A stretch of 64,000 nt of DNA from Orientallactaga sibirica (GCA_036365145.1 JAEOAD010000015.1:37897501-37961500); one strand, 5' to 3'; positions 10,926 through 23,218 are shown, counted from the stretch's first letter. Translations and numbers: made by a program. The notes: generated from the letters alone by a model not told the origin.

Positions 10926-11589
10926 ATGATCTCTTCCAGTGTCATATATATATATATATATTTGCACACCCACACACTTGGCTAAAAAAAAAGCCATTAA
11001 TGCATCCATCCCAACACCTGGAGTTTTCGTCTTTCAACTGTTCTAAGTACCAGAACCATGCTCAATCTCCCTCTCTGAGGGTCCAGCTGCGAACTCTTGC
11101 TGGCTTAGTGATTACAAAGCCTTTGAAGCAGAGACAAGGGGGTTCCAATATGATGCTCTACTTTCAGAGGGAATAATATTGACACAATTAAGGACATAAT
11201 AGGGGGAAAAAAGCTTGTCCTCAATTCTCTGCTGCATCTATGTCCATAGACATATCTTTGTAAATGTGTTTTGAATAGGATACAAATGTGATATTCAGAG
11301 AAGCAGTGGACAATTGTCACCATCTGCCATCTGCCCACACATAGGAGCTGGCTAAGGAAAGAAAAAGTTGATTCAGAGAAATTGCAATGTTTCAAAAAAA
11401 GAATGAAAATTATTTGTTATATATATTTTTGATCACCTATTGTGTGTTCATAGCAGGTAGACCATGAAAAGCAGGGAAATGTGATGTAATAAAAAGATTT
11501 TAGGTTTTGAAAACAATCACTCTGGGATTTAGTCCCAGAACCAAAACTTTTTAGCTTATGCTTCTCAGAAAAAAAATAATAATAATTCA
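10926..11589. other. Unique sequence with short (TA)n
   Basis: A (TA)n of about 8 units lies near 10946-10962. No gene or named repeat is seen in the remainder. Confidence 0.4.
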
Positions 11590-11813
11590 GGGCTGGAGAG
11601 ATGGCTTAGTGGTTAAGGTGCTTGCCTACAAAGCCTAGGGACCCACATTCAACTCTCTAGATCCCATGTAAGCCAGACACACAAGGTGACACAAGCTCAC
11701 AAGGTTGCACATGCACACAAGATGGCGCACACATCTGGAGTTTGACTGCCGTGGCTGGAGGACCTGGCATCTCTCTCTCATAAATCTCTCTCTCATAAAT
11801 TTTTTTAAAATAA
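11590..11813 (+). mobile_element. tRNA-derived SINE, type A, with expanded central unit
   Basis: Head 'gggctggagagatggcttag', followed by a central segment in which the 'cacaaggtg..caca' unit is present three times (about 11679-11731). A shortened CT tract and an AT-rich tail follow. The expansion resembles, but is separate from, the one that defines type B. Confidence 0.85.
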
Positions 11814-12613
11814 GTCAAACTATTAGTGTTTCCTTTTCTTTATCTTTTTTTAAAAAAATACATTTCCAACTTATTAATAAAAATGAGAAATTTTATTATA
11901 ATCAAGGTATATAACATACTTATATGTAAATGTGACAATGAAACCATTGTCTGTACAATTAACACACTAATAAAAAGAGGGGAAGGATATATTGCAAAGA
12001 ATAACAACAGACATATTAGAAAAAAAAGTAGAGATTTGAACCAAAGTTCAGACCCTGGCAGATGGTAGGCAATTCATTCCATGGCAGCTTCTGAAAAGCC
12101 AGAGCTAGAGAACAGTCAGAACCAAAAGTCAAGGTAGAACATGATTGCCAAGTCCAGGCCTTTTCTTCTGTGGAATGCTGGCAGAGTAGCAGCCTGGAAT
12201 AGGAGAATCCCCTGGGGGTCTTGATTAACTACAACTAATGCCCTCCATGTCGTGTGTTGATAATCAGACCCGTTTTTATTTATTCTGCTAGTTATCTAAC
12301 AAATGCTGAAGAAAATATATAAACTCTCATTGTAACAGAGAGATGTAAACCTCCTTACCAATTAGATCATGAGCTTTTTGCAGCCCTGAAGTCTCTTAGC
12401 TCTGTTCATTTATTAATTTATTCGAGGGTATTTACATAACATTTTCTCCATGTCATACTCTATGATTCGGTGCTATGATTAAGCCACAGTGTGAACGGGA
12501 CACTAACACTTTCAAAGAGTTCAGCCAAGTGAAGGGGGAGGGAACCAGGCAGTTCTAATACAGCAAAACTGCTATGACTGATGGGAAATACAAGGACAGA
12601 TGACTAGTATCAA
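11814..12613. other. AT-rich unique sequence
   Basis: No gene or named repeat is recognised. Confidence 0.4.
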
Positions 12614-12622
12614 AGTCAATCT

Positions 12623-12859
12623 AGGGGGCTGGAGAGATGGTTTAACAGTTAAAGCACTTTCCTACAAAGCCTAAGGACCCTGGTTCAATTCCCCAATACC
12701 CATGTAAAGCAAGATGCACAAGGTGGCACAAGTGTCTGGAGTTTATTTGCACTGGCTAGAGGTCCTGGTGCACCCATTCTTTCTTTCTCTCTCTCTTCCT
12801 CTTTCTCTCATAAATAAGTGAATAAATAATATATAGATAATTACATATTATATATACAT
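12623..12859 (+). mobile_element. tRNA-derived SINE, type A, with target-site duplication
   Basis: Starts 'gggctggagagatggtttaa', has a body with 'caaggtggcacaagtgtctg', a CT-rich run and a long AT-rich tail. The flank agtcaatct is at 12614-12622 and 12860-12868. Confidence 0.9.
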
Positions 12860-12869
12860 AGTCAATCTG

Positions 12870-13339
12870 GGGCTTGGAAAAGACTTGTATAGGGATGACA
12901 GATATAACCTGTGTCACCTGATATTCTTGCCACTTCATCATTACTTTGGTCTAAGCATATCTGAGATTTGAAAAGGGAGAGGTAGCTAACCATGGGACTT
13001 TGAATGTAGGGTCCCATAGGCTATATATTTATTACATAATTTTATTAAAATTTGAGCCTCTAGAAGGCAAATCCCTGCTAAGGGGGTGTGGAACTGGGGG
13101 GAGGATCTTGGAATCCAGCCCTAAATATATAGAAGAAAGAAAGATTAAGGAGAACTAAATGAAATAGGTACTAAGATGTAAATATAAAAACCAAAAGATC
13201 TGGTTACAGTAAACATAGTAGACAAACTTAACTAGACTAACAAAAATAAGAAGACTCATAATACTTTTTCTGATGCCATAAATATTTTATTAACTTTTAA
13301 CTTGTTTATTTTTAATAAAATTTAATCTTGATTTGTTAA
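12870..13339. other. Unique sequence
   Basis: AT-rich with nothing recognised. Confidence 0.4.
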
Positions 13340-14112
13340 CATTTAATTTTTGCTTTTCTTTTTAAAATATTTTTATTATTATGATTATTATTGACAACAT
13401 AATTTGTATGGATACATCTGTGTCAGTACCCTCTTTTCCCTTGACCCTCTTCAGTGGGGTTGCAGGTATTCCTGTTGCGGTTGTGGATTATGCATTGTGG
13501 GAGCAGCAGACAGTTATTTTTGGGGAATGAATGCCTCTGGGAAAGATTTCTCAACCTGTGACTCTTAAAATCTTTCTACACCCTCTTCACAAAATTCCCT
13601 GAGTTGTGGTGAGTGAGTTTTAAGTCTACTTCAGTAATGAACTCTTAGAAGCCTTTGGATTTCTACTTTGGTAAAGTGGTGAGTAGCCTCACCGTCTTTC
13701 TCCTTCACCCTGGTGCTGATTGTCAGGCTCCATGGAAGCAGCACTCTTGCTCATCTCTCCAATTCCTCTGTGATTTCAGCTGTGACTTGGCTAAAGTGAG
13801 AGAGGTAGTTTATCTCCTCTGGTCTTGCTACCTTCTGAAAAAGAACAGATTCTCCAATCAGAGTGAAGTCAGCATAGTTGCATAGTTTAAATGGGATAAG
13901 CATTATTAATTTAGGGAGAATCTGATGTATGGAGAGCATAACCTCTGTCTCCATAGGATTCTGATCTGGTTCCCAATTCCAGATTGGGTTCCTTTACACT
14001 GAGCAGATCTTTTAGCCAAAAGCTATTGAGAGTTTGAGGATTGCTGCTATTGAACTGGCATAATCCTGTCAGGATGTTTCTTCCAGTAGCTTAGACATCT
14101 GTTGCTCAGACC

Positions 14113-14419
14113 TAGTTTGAATATATGTCCCCAATATATTCCACTTATAGTTTGGAAATTCCTTTAGAGGCAATGTCACTGGGGCCGGTCTTATGGTGTT
14201 AATGGTGTGGTTTTGAGATTCCATTATAAAGATATGCAAATGTGCCCACTGAAGTGTGCTGTGTGACCTTTTGGCTGTAGTTTTGCTCTGTGTGCTGTGG
14301 TGGCTGGTTGGTTTCTCTCTCTCCTTGGTCAGGGGATGTTTGCCATTATGGAACTTCCCCTGGATCTGTAAGCTTCAATAAATAATATCCCTTCCTCCAT
14401 AATCTGGTCTGGAAGTTCA
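14113..14419 (+). repeat. Solo LTR (MaLR-like) inserted in L1 3' UTR
   Basis: Begins 'tagtttgaatatatgtcccc', includes 'caataaataatatcccttcc' and ends 'ctggtctggaagttca'. The flank tcagacc occurs at 14106-14112 and 14420-14426. The other copy of this L1 3' UTR (37462-38560) lacks the insert at the matching site, which supports the boundaries. Confidence 0.75.
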
Positions 14420-14721
14420 TCAGACCAGCTGTTACACCATTGTTGGCCACTTTCTGCCAAAAGCTCGTGTAGCACTTTCCAGCACTAGATGGGCTAACTG
14501 TCCAGGACTAGTTCTCTTTGAGATTTCAGCCAAGTCCCTCCATGCTCTGTGTGGGCAGCATATGGTATCTTCAGCAATAGGGTCTTACCCTTTGCCTCAA
14601 GTGGGTAATCAAGTGCTTTGACAGAAACCTGTCTTGATTTGGGGACCTTATATGTCTCTCTGATCAACAACTCATTGTGGGTAGCACAATGTACTGGTAC
14701 TGGGAGTTACAGGCCAGAGAT

Positions 14722-14771
14722 TAAAATAAAATAAAATAAAATAAAATAAAATAAAATAAAATAAAATAAAA
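14722..14771 (+). repeat. (AAAAT)n microsatellite
   Basis: About ten TAAAA units in a row inside the antisense L1 3' UTR. It may be the relic of an A-rich insertion tail. Confidence 0.95.
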
Positions 14772-15437
14772 TTTGATCTTAGGCTTCATCCCACCCTCTC
14801 CAGGGCCTTTCTTTTCAGGTGCTTCCTCCTTACTCCTTTTGAAGGTTGTATCTTTTAGTCTATCTCCAAGGTAAAGGTTTCTATAGTATCAGTTCATTTT
14901 AGATTTAGTTTTGTGTTTGTTTTCCCCCTCCACTCCCCCCAAACTCTTCCATCCCTATTTTCTGGGCCTTGAGTTGCTTATAAGGTATGTCAGCAACTTG
15001 AGCTGGTCCAGGTTAGGAACCGCAGATAAGTGACACCATGCGGTATTTGCTTCTTTGTGATTGTGTGAGTTCACGGACTATGATCTGTCCCAACTCTGTC
15101 CATTTTTCTATAAATTTCATTGTATCATTATTTTATTGCTGAGTAGAATTCCATTGTTTAAATGTACTACAACTTCATTATCTATTCATCCAATAATGGG
15201 CACCTGGGTTGATTCTGGTTCTTAGCTATAATGAATTGAGCAGCTATAAACATGATTGAGAAAATATCTCTGTAGTGAAGCATGGAACATTTAGGATAAA
15301 TGCCCAGTAAGGAAATAACTGGGTCTGTTGGTAACTCTATGTTCATCCTTTTCAGGAATCCCCATTTTGATTTCCACAGTGGTTGTATTCATTCCCACCA
15401 ACAGTGGATGAGGGTTCCTCTTTCCCCACATCCTTGC

Positions 15438-15470
<33 letters not shown>

Positions 15471-15483
15471 TTTTTTTAGTTTT

Positions 15484-15736
15484 TTTAATTTTTTTAAATT
15501 TTTTTTATTTTTGGAGAGAGAGACAGAGAGAGAGGGAGACAGATAGAGAATGGGTGCTCCAGCAGTCTGTCAGCTGCTGTGAACGAAATCCAGATGCGTG
15601 TGCCCCCATGTGGGCAAGTGCGGCATTGCGCCCTTGTGTCACTTTGCATCTGGCTAAACGTGGGACCTGGAGATTGGAACCGGGTTCTTAGGCTTAGCAG
15701 GCAGGCGCCTTAATGGCTAAGCCATCTCTCCAGCCC
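15484..15736 (-). mobile_element. tRNA-derived SINE, type B, without B-box duplication
   Basis: The plus strand shows GA-rich sequence (complement of the CT tract), 'gctgctgtgaacgaaatcca', then 'gggcaagtgcggcattgcgc' (the type B insert), and ends 'taagccatctctccagccc'. Only one B-box-like block is present (around 15675-15688). Flanks tttttag(a)ttttttt at both ends suggest a duplication, but low complexity weakens this. Confidence 0.9.
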
Positions 15737-15794
15737 ATTTTTAGATTTTTTTAATGATTGCCATCCTTACTGGAGTAAGGTGGAATCTTATAAT

Positions 15795-16024
15795 TTTTTT
15801 GTTGTTATTTGAGAGAGATAGAGACAGAGAGGAAGAGACAGAAGGAGAATGGGTGTGCCAGCAGCTCTCAGCCTCTGTGAAAGAACTCCAGACACATGCG
15901 GCCCCTTGTGGGCAAGTGTGGCATTGTGTGCTTGCATCACTTTTTGCCTCTGGCTAATTGTGGGACCTGGCGTTTTTAAGCTTGGCAGGCAGGCTCCTTA
16001 ACCGCTAAGCCATCTCTCCAGCCC
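15795..16024 (-). mobile_element. tRNA-derived SINE, type B, with head deletion
   Basis: Same organisation as the copy at 15484-15736. The B-box region is deleted ('gggacctggcgtttttaagc'), so the copy probably lacks a complete pol III promoter. It is inserted in the ORF2 part of the antisense L1. Confidence 0.9.
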
Positions 16025-16359
16025 TTATAGTTGTTTTAATTTGAATTTCCCTAATGGTTAAGGATGTTGAATATTTTCTTTAATGTGTGTTAGCCATTTG
16101 TATTTCTTCCTCTGAGAAATCCCTATTCAGCTCTCTGCCTCTTTTTTGGGATGAGTTGTTTGACTTTTTTATTTAGTTTTTTGAGTTTTTTATAGATTCT
16201 AGATATTAGGCTTCTGTCAGTGATATACCTGGCAAAGATTTTCTCCCACTCAGTTGGTAATCTATTGGCTCTGCTTATGGTATGTTTGCCTGTGCAAAAG
16301 CTTTTGACCTTCCTGAGATCCCACTGGTTGAGTGATTGTTATGTCTCGGTTTAAATCTA

Positions 16360-16935
16360 AAGGACATTAAATTAGTATATCAACACTATCTATGTGCTCC
16401 TCTGTGTTAAATGTAGCATTATTCACCATAGTTAAGTGTTTGTTGACATATGAATTGATTGAAAGGGCATATATGACAATGAAATGCTAATCAGCCTTAA
16501 AAATAAGAAAAATTTGTCATCTATGACAACATAGCTGAATCTAAAGGACATTGTACTAAGAGAAATAAGCTGGGCCCCCAAAAGCAAAGACTTCCAAGAT
16601 ATCATTTCTATATGAAATCGAGAAAGGGAAAATTATAGGAGCAGAAAGAGAAATGGAAATTTCCAGGAGCTGGGAAAAGAAGTGCCAGGGACAAGGGCAT
16701 GTTGGCCAATAAGATAAGAGGAAGAAGTTCTGGAGGTCTGTTGTATAGCATGGTGACTATGTGCTTTACTTGAAAATTGCTAATAGAACAGATCTTAAAT
16801 GTTCTCACCACAAAAACATGATATGATAGAAATAGTAGTTCCTAATGTAAACATATGTATCAAAACTTTACATCATGTACTCTAAATATGTATAATTTTA
16901 TTGGTCAATTAATTATCCCATAATAAATCTGGGCG
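16360..16935 (+). repeat. Older mammalian L1 3' end, sense strand
   Basis: Contains 'gaaatgctaatcagccttaa', 'acaacatagctgaatctaaa', 'agagaaataagctgggcccc', 'gtatagcatggtgactatgt' and 'aatgttctcaccacaaaaac'. This is the order at the ORF2 end and 3' UTR of older mammalian L1 (L1MA/L1PB-type). It lies beside the antisense rodent L1 in the opposite orientation. Confidence 0.75.
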
Positions 16936-16940
16936 TGAAT

Positions 16941-17020
16941 TTTTTTGTTTTTCTTTTTTTAAAGATTTATTTATTTATTTATTTATTTGAAACAGAGAGA
17001 GGGAGAGAGAGATAGAGAGT
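16941..17020 (-). mobile_element. SINE tail fragment, antisense
   Basis: A (TTTA)n run followed by 'gaaacagagagagggagaga' matches the reverse complement of the tRNA-SINE CT tract and tail, without head or body. Confidence 0.5.
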
Positions 17021-17919
17021 AAACATAAATAAAGCATCCATTACATTGTAAATGTTCAACAAAATTTTCTTAAATCTTTTCTTTAAAGGATCTATCCATT
17101 TACAATGATATATGCACACACAAATAACTTAAAAACAGTTTAGGACAACTAGGCAAGGAAAAGGTAAGGGTAGTTCATGTTAACCCTCCCCCACCACCAT
17201 CTGTCCAGGTTCTGCCTAAGAAACATGCAGTGTGATGTAAAAATATTCTGGCAGCATTGTTGAGAAATCAGAAATGAATGGCATTTGTTTTTCAAAACTT
17301 TTATTCAGTTGAAAAATATGAAAAAATAAAAAAGACAAAGACATCTCCCTGACTGTTCTACTTATACACACATGTATGCATGCAAATACACATATGCACA
17401 CACAAGTGCACATACACATTTCAATTCAGACTTGAAGATGTATTCCCAGAGTTCTAAGAAGATAACATTCTGCCCTTTCACTATTGTGAATACATTTGCT
17501 TTCCCTACAGAACAAAAGGTATCACTTTGCTTTTAATTATGGGTTGTTATTATGTATTGCTTTTATTTGGCAAAGATGTTTGTTTCAGGAAAATTAATTT
17601 AGACAATTCCATTTTTCAGGCAACAATGCCTTCTGTCCCAGGCTTACAAAGAACAGTTAGATCTGGACTCTTTACCAACCATCAAGCTGGTACTTCTTGA
17701 GGAATGCAAGCCACAGTCCATCATCATGGAATAGAGCTTCCATGTCAAATGCAGAAAACACAGTTTCATGGCCTGGCACTTTTCTTTCCTGCAGTAAATT
17801 TAGCTGACATGGTGCAGAGACATTACTGTAGCTGGGCAGGAAACAGATTAATGTTGCCTCACTTTCAGTGCCAGAGTTTTATACTGAATGTCATGATATT
17901 TTTCACAGGAACTGTACAG
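17021..17919. other. Unique sequence with CA-rich patch
   Basis: A CA/TG-rich patch lies near 17365-17420. Nothing else is recognised. Confidence 0.4.
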
Positions 17920-18250
17920 TTTTGTGCAATTCAACAAACATGACTGAGGGTCCATTATGTGCCAAGTATAGTGGTGGGAGCTAGAGATACGGATCTGAAT
18001 ACCACAGCATCCTTGTCTGCTAGAACTCACAGTCGGATGACTCAGGGAGACAACTGAAACACACAGCAATAACATCTACAGTCAAGGGTAGTCCAAACTA
18101 CTGAGCGAGAGTTGAGGAGGCATTAGACCCAGCCTGGGAGAAGAGAGGTGGCTCCCAGCTCTGGATGTCATGTGGGAGATAATTCACATATGAAAAGGGA
18201 GGGGAGAAAGGCTTTACAAGCAGACTTGGAATTTAAAATTCCTACCAGAC
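17920..18250 (-). repeat. L2 LINE 3' region, antisense
   Basis: 'ttcaacaaacatgactgagg' and 'cattatgtgccaagtatagt' followed by 'ctagaactcacagtcggatg' is the reverse complement of an L2 3' end. Weaker similarity continues to about 18250. Confidence 0.65.
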
Positions 18251-18299
18251 TATGTATTATTTACCAAGAGGCAGGTATCATGTGGTAAGCTAGTAACGT

Positions 18300-18605
18300 T
18301 ACTGGTAGGAGAGCTACTAAACCCATTTTAAAGTATCTAAATGACTTTGTTAATTTTTTTTTATTTTAGAGAAAAAGAGAGAGGATGGGCAGCTCTTGCC
18401 ACTACAAATGAACTCCAGATGCATGTACCACTTTGTGTATGTGGCTTTACATGGGTACTGGAGAACTGAATCCATGCCAGCAGGCTTTGCAAGCAAGCAT
18501 CTTTAACCATTGATCTTCAGCCCCATCTAACTGACTTTCTCATGGTCACTTGGCCAGTATGTGATAGACACAGGTTCAGAGACAGGAATTTTGGGCTTAT
18601 ACAAC
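18300..18605 (-). repeat. MIR, antisense, split by a SINE
   Basis: 'aaacccattttaaagtatct' on the left, and 'catggtcacttggccagtat' with 'gacacaggttcagagacagg' on the right, form an antisense MIR. The SINE at 18349-18524 interrupts it. Confidence 0.65.
18349..18524 (-). mobile_element. tRNA-derived SINE, type A, antisense, with target-site duplication
   Basis: The plus strand contains 'acaaatgaactccagatgca' and 'tacatgggtactggagaact' and ends near 'gatcttcagcccc'. The flank atctaaatgacttt at 18335-18348 recurs as atctaactgacttt at 18525-18538 (14 bp, one mismatch). Confidence 0.9.
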
Positions 18606-19537
18606 AAGCAAGCACAGTTGTAGTAGACCGTAGTTTCTGACTTCCATGTGTGTTGTACTCATCATTCCTCTCATCCTTCCCACAGTTCTCTGCAGAGCTA
18701 TAAGCAGCTGCCCTGCAGACTAACTGAATCCAAAGGAGAATGGGGATTAAAAAGACTTTACTGGACATGACACTGAGTATGGTAGGATGTGTTTAGAAGT
18801 CACGACATCGGAACTCTCCCGTTTTAAGAATGATCTTGGGGCCCTCAAATCAGAAATTTTCACATTTTACTCTTAACATCTTATCTTTAAAAGCATGTGA
18901 ATTTTCTGTTTTACACTATACTGTTAGAGGTGAGTTAGTTCATCCAAGGGCTACGACATTACTTGTGGGTTCCTGAACTAAGACTGTACTCATCGTCTGC
19001 TTCTTGCACCATGCTCAAACCTGTGACTTCTCACTCTGGTACCAGGACTTAATGCTGCTCCTGCTTTCCCACTATATCTGTGCTCCTTACACCACATCCA
19101 GCCACTGGGTGGAAGGCCAGTGTACTGGTTCTAAATACAGCCCTGATGGTATATCACTCCATGGGCTCAGGAAGTCCTCTCACTCTCTAGGCCTCAATAC
19201 ATACTTTCTAGAGACCCTAAGGAAATGAATTCCAAATTATAATTTCACATCTAAGTTACCTAGTTTCTTATATCTTTATTTTTCTTTTTCTCCATTTCTT
19301 TAGTGGTATTTCTTTTACTATGTTTCTTTGAATTATCTTTTATTTAATACATTAAATAGTCAAGTATATAAAGAAACAGTCTAGTGCTTGAGAGAGATGG
19401 TCTACTGGACATGATAATGGAATGTCAAGCATAAATGGACGCATTGGCTCCCAGAAGCAATGTAACCAGTGCCTCATAGCCAGACTAGGTCCCTCTCCTT
19501 CTGTTCTTTCTTAAAAGTTGCTCCTCCTTCCTCAGGA
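18606..19537. other. Unique sequence
   Basis: No gene or repeat is recognised. Confidence 0.4.
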
Positions 19538-19551
19538 AAAAGTAAAACAGG

Positions 19552-19715
19552 CCTGGCCTGGAGGGGGGGTGCACGCCTTTAATCCCAGCACTCGGGAGGC
19601 AGAGCTAGGAGGATTGCTGTGAATTCAAGGCTACCCTGAGACTACATAATGAGTTCGAGGTCAGCCTGGTCTAGAGTGAGACCCTACCTCAAAAAAACAA
19701 AACAAACAAACAAAC
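19552..19715 (+). mobile_element. B1 SINE with 14-bp target-site duplication
   Basis: Contains 'acgcctttaatcccagcact', 'gactacataatgagttcgag', 'gagtgagaccctacctc' and an A-rich CAAA tail. The flank aaaagtaaaacagg is at 19538-19551 and 19716-19729, exact. Confidence 0.95.
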
Positions 19716-19828
19716 AAAAGTAAAACAGGTCTTATCCTTCAGGGGCCTCTTTGCTTTTCCTCCTTAAAGAAGCCCTCTTGGCAGCTCCTAAGTTCAACCA
19801 CTCAAGTTTAAAAAATAATAACATTACT

Positions 19829-19970
19829 GGGTGTGGATGGGTGTGGTGGTACACACCTTTAATCTAGCAGAGGTGAGGATCACCTTGGGTTTGAGGCCAC
19901 CCTGAGACTACATAGTGGATTCCAGGTCAGCCTGGGCTAGAGCAAACCCTACCTCAAAAAGCAAATAATA
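19829..19970 (+). mobile_element. B1 SINE
   Basis: 'gtggtggtacacacctttaa', 'ccctgagactacatagtgga' and 'tcagcctgggctagagcaaa' are present. A short deletion removes the 'cccagcactcgggaggc' block. Confidence 0.9.
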
Positions 19971-20993
19971 ATAACATTAACATTGGAATACAAAATGAAT
20001 TACTGACTACATCTTTCCCCTTCTTCTCCTTCATTTCAATGCTTTGCTTTCCTTAATGTTGTTTTCCTAGGCATCTGCTTTTCTTCAGCACACATTGACC
20101 AACATGACTGGCCTATCTTTTTCTAACATTTTGTCTTGAAATTAATATGTATTTTTGTTTGTTTTCCAAATATGAGGTCATATTATAATATAAAAAACCT
20201 GTTTTTTCAAATAACACACAAAACTCATGGATGTTTTGACACCCTTCATGAATGCCAAACTAAATAAATTTAGTCCTTATAAAAATGCATTCAATTATTA
20301 AAAGAATGGAGCAGATTTAAGTTTTGCATGATTAATCCTATAGCCAGTGAGGAGTCTAACCTGGAGGAAGAGAGGCTGGAAGTGGAGGTCAGTGCCACAT
20401 GAACTGTTCTTCAGGGAGTAGTCTGTAGTGGGGACAGGACAGGGAGGGGACAGTAGAACCCCAGATACTTAGAAAGAGACGATAGCTTGGGAAGAGGAGT
20501 AACAGAAAGGGAAGACTATTTATTGTAATGGAAGGGACCTGAGGCTCAATCTGTGGCTTCACCACTGTGGCTGCTACATCTGGAGATGTTGATCCCTAGA
20601 TCCTCCCTGGGATGACTGGCTTCTGGAGTGACAGGAGAATGCACAGGGATTACTGCTGGTCTTGTTTAAATCATCTCCAGTCTATGCTGTGACAGACTGA
20701 CTTTTCCCCAAATAGCTATCTTGCACGAAACACAGAAAACAAAACAGAACACATAATCAGTGACTATTCTCTTCTACCACGCAGAACTCTACACATCAAA
20801 CCATCTCCTGAGATCCCAGAACACTACGTCCCTTTTCATTCTGGGAGGTAATTGCAGTACAGTCGTGACCAAAATGAAAGTCCATTTTTAACCACAGCCT
20901 ATGATTACCCATCCAGATAAAGAAGCCCAAATTCTCTGTGGCCTAATTCCTGGGTCCACAAGATACAAAAAGAGTGTTTTAAGAAAAAAGTGT
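19971..20993. other. Unique sequence
   Basis: No gene or repeat is recognised. Confidence 0.4.
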
Positions 20994-21082
20994 GGAGCTG
21001 GGGAAATGGCTCAGTGGTTAAAGGCAGGAGCCCTGGCATACCCATATTCTCTCTCTCTCTTTCTCTCATAAATAAACCAATT
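20994..21082 (+). mobile_element. tRNA-derived SINE, internally deleted
   Basis: The head 'gctggggaaatggctcagtg' joins directly to the distal body 'aggagccctggcatacccat' and the CT tract. About 110 bp, including the B box, is missing. Confidence 0.8.
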
Positions 21083-21639
21083 GTTTTTAAAGAAAAAAGA
21101 AAAAGTATAGGGTAGTGTATGTATGGTTTGTGTGTATGTGTCTACTGGGAAAGAGGGGACTAAAAACAAAGAACTTTTCTGGTGACCAGTCCAGAGAGGC
21201 CCTGACTAACAGGGTAACAGGTGGTGAGCAGATCTTTACTGCACATCCCGTCTCAGGGCCTGGAATAGCCTCTGAGAGAAATTAAAAGTTTGCTCTCTGA
21301 GCTGCCTGATCACTTGGGAACTTCCAGCTGCTGGTAAGTTTCCCCTCAGCTAGGTCCAGGCCCAGCCAGGCTGAGCCAAGGGGAGAATCCCATAGCTTTT
21401 ACTCTCCATACGGGCTCTTTACTCCCCCAGCTCCCAACATGAACTTGTTGAACTTTCTCTCTTTTCTTTCCATGGTTTTCCCAGGCCCTCCACAGGAGAT
21501 CTCTAGTTACGTGGGTGCCTTTCCTGGGCTGTGTACTTCCCTCAATAAATATAATAATTTAATAATTTTTAAAAAAGAGTTCATGAGGATTGAGTGGACC
21601 ATGGGGGAATACAGTGTAATGATGCTCTAATGGGGCCAA
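21083..21639. other. Unique sequence
   Basis: Somewhat GC-richer around 21240-21400. No exon or repeat is recognised. Confidence 0.35.
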
Positions 21640-22090
21640 GGTAAGCTTCAGCCCAGCGTGGGCAGGTTGAAAAAAGCCTAGACAGAAGAGGGGACATGTG
21701 CCAAATGCTAAGAGCCAAATATCCAGTAGTAACTAGGTAGGCAGAGGGGACCGGATATGAAGTTGTTGTTCCTGGATGAAGGAGCAACTTATTACAAGAC
21801 CTAGAGATGAAAAGACAATAAATCTGAGAACTGGAAATGGTTCATCATGGCTGGTGCTCAGTCTGAGAAGATGAAAAGCAAAAACCAGGCCATGCAAGTT
21901 CTGCAAGAGCTGCTAATGGGTTAGACTTTACATGTAGGAGCACTGATGAATTATAGTAGGATGTGCATTCTATAAAGTTCACTCAAGCTGTAAAGTAGAA
22001 AAATCTGGAGGATGCAAAACTAGAAGCAGGGAGAGAGCTAAGAAGCTGTTATAAGTGGTTAGTTGCCATATGGAGAGAAGTCCCAAGGCT
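21640..22090 (-). repeat. L2 LINE fragment, antisense, highly decayed
   Basis: 'aagttctgcaagagctgcta', 'tataaagttcactcaagctg' and 'agctaagaagctgttataag' follow the order of the reverse-complemented L2 body. Identity is low. Confidence 0.5.
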
Positions 22091-23217
22091 CAGCCTGAGG
22101 TAGCAAGAGCTAAAGCAGGAACTCAAGAATCTGTTCTCAACCTAGGTTCCCATTCTGCCTGAGGCTACCTATGCAGAGAGAGCATGTTCCGTCCATGTCC
22201 ATATCTCCTTCCCATTACGCCCCAGGTAATTGATGTGTACTCTCCTTATGATGGTGCCTTATCACCTGATAGTTTGTGGACCATATGTAGGAAAGCAGGT
22301 CATAGGTTACAGATTCAGGATTTTTTTCCCTTATTTATTTATTTATTTATTTATTTGTTTGTTTGTTTGCTTTGGAGGAAGACAGAAAAGCACTTGACAG
22401 TCTGGCCTGTTAGCTTAGCATTGTAAAAGCACCCAGATCTGCTCTGATGAGGTTATTACATTTTTCCAGAAGGATTGAAGGCAAAGAAGTAGGAAACCAG
22501 GTGTTAAAATGACAAGAGTTGCCAGTGGTACCACACTCGGAGAATACATCGTAGCAGCAGTCTTTGCAGAGAAAAGTAATTTAACATTCTGATTTAAACA
22601 CTACCACCCCTACACCACCAATAGCAAGAATACTACTGCAGAATCAGGATTTTCATCTTTGTTTGGTTTTGAGTCTGGTAGTCTTTATTCAAACTGCTTA
22701 CTGCAATTTCTGTCAGAAAGAATTCAGACATGAAGAAAAGAGTAGCTTCCAGGTTGAATATAGCCTCCAAGAGTCCTTCTGATTCAGAAGTTCTTCTCTG
22801 TATCAGCAAACTGCAGATTGCATCTTTGTGACAAAATAACCCACTGGGATCCTATTGGTGTCTTGTTAGGTAGTGCCACCTTCCCTGGAAATGAAAGGAT
22901 TATAAGCAAAATCACAGTAGTAAGATCAAACATACTAGCTATAGTAATAAGTATATGTGACTTATACTTTTTTCTTCAAAAAAAAAAACTAGGACAAAAT
23001 GATGACATAATGGTTCAAAAGATTAAGATATATTGAATTATGTACATATGTCATATTGAGAAAGATGGCAAAAAATATATCCAAGTATCAATGACAATTC
23101 TGTTTTAGTGGTAGAAATTCATTAAGTTTTACTTTTACTCTGAGTTTTCTAGAAATTTAGAAGTTAGGGAAATTACAAAAGTAAATATGTTGTTTTCATA
23201 ATTACAAAAATGCTAAA
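22091..23217. other. Unique sequence with (TTTA)n(TTTG)n
   Basis: A tetranucleotide run (TTTA then TTTG) lies at about 22332-22370. The rest is unrecognised, with no credible coding sequence. Confidence 0.45.
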
Positions 23218-23218
23218 G

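Larger units (their letters stand above)
13340..16345 (-). mobile_element. Rodent LINE-1, antisense, 5'-truncated and broken
   Basis: Reading the minus strand, the part from about 16345 down to 15025 is the C-terminal end of ORF2. Recognisable blocks on the plus strand are 'gattttctcccactcagttg', 'gaatttccctaatggttaag' and 'tccacagtggttgtattcat'. From about 15020 to 13340 is a long 3' UTR homologous to those at 37462-38560 and 52514-53821. Two type B SINEs (15484-15736, 15795-16024) and a solo LTR (14113-14419) interrupt it. No ORF is intact. The 5' truncation point lies near 16345. Confidence 0.85.

Noticed and set aside
10799..11176. 125-codon plus-strand frame
   Set aside because: It crosses a MER-type repeat and a (TA)n tract and encodes nothing recognisable.
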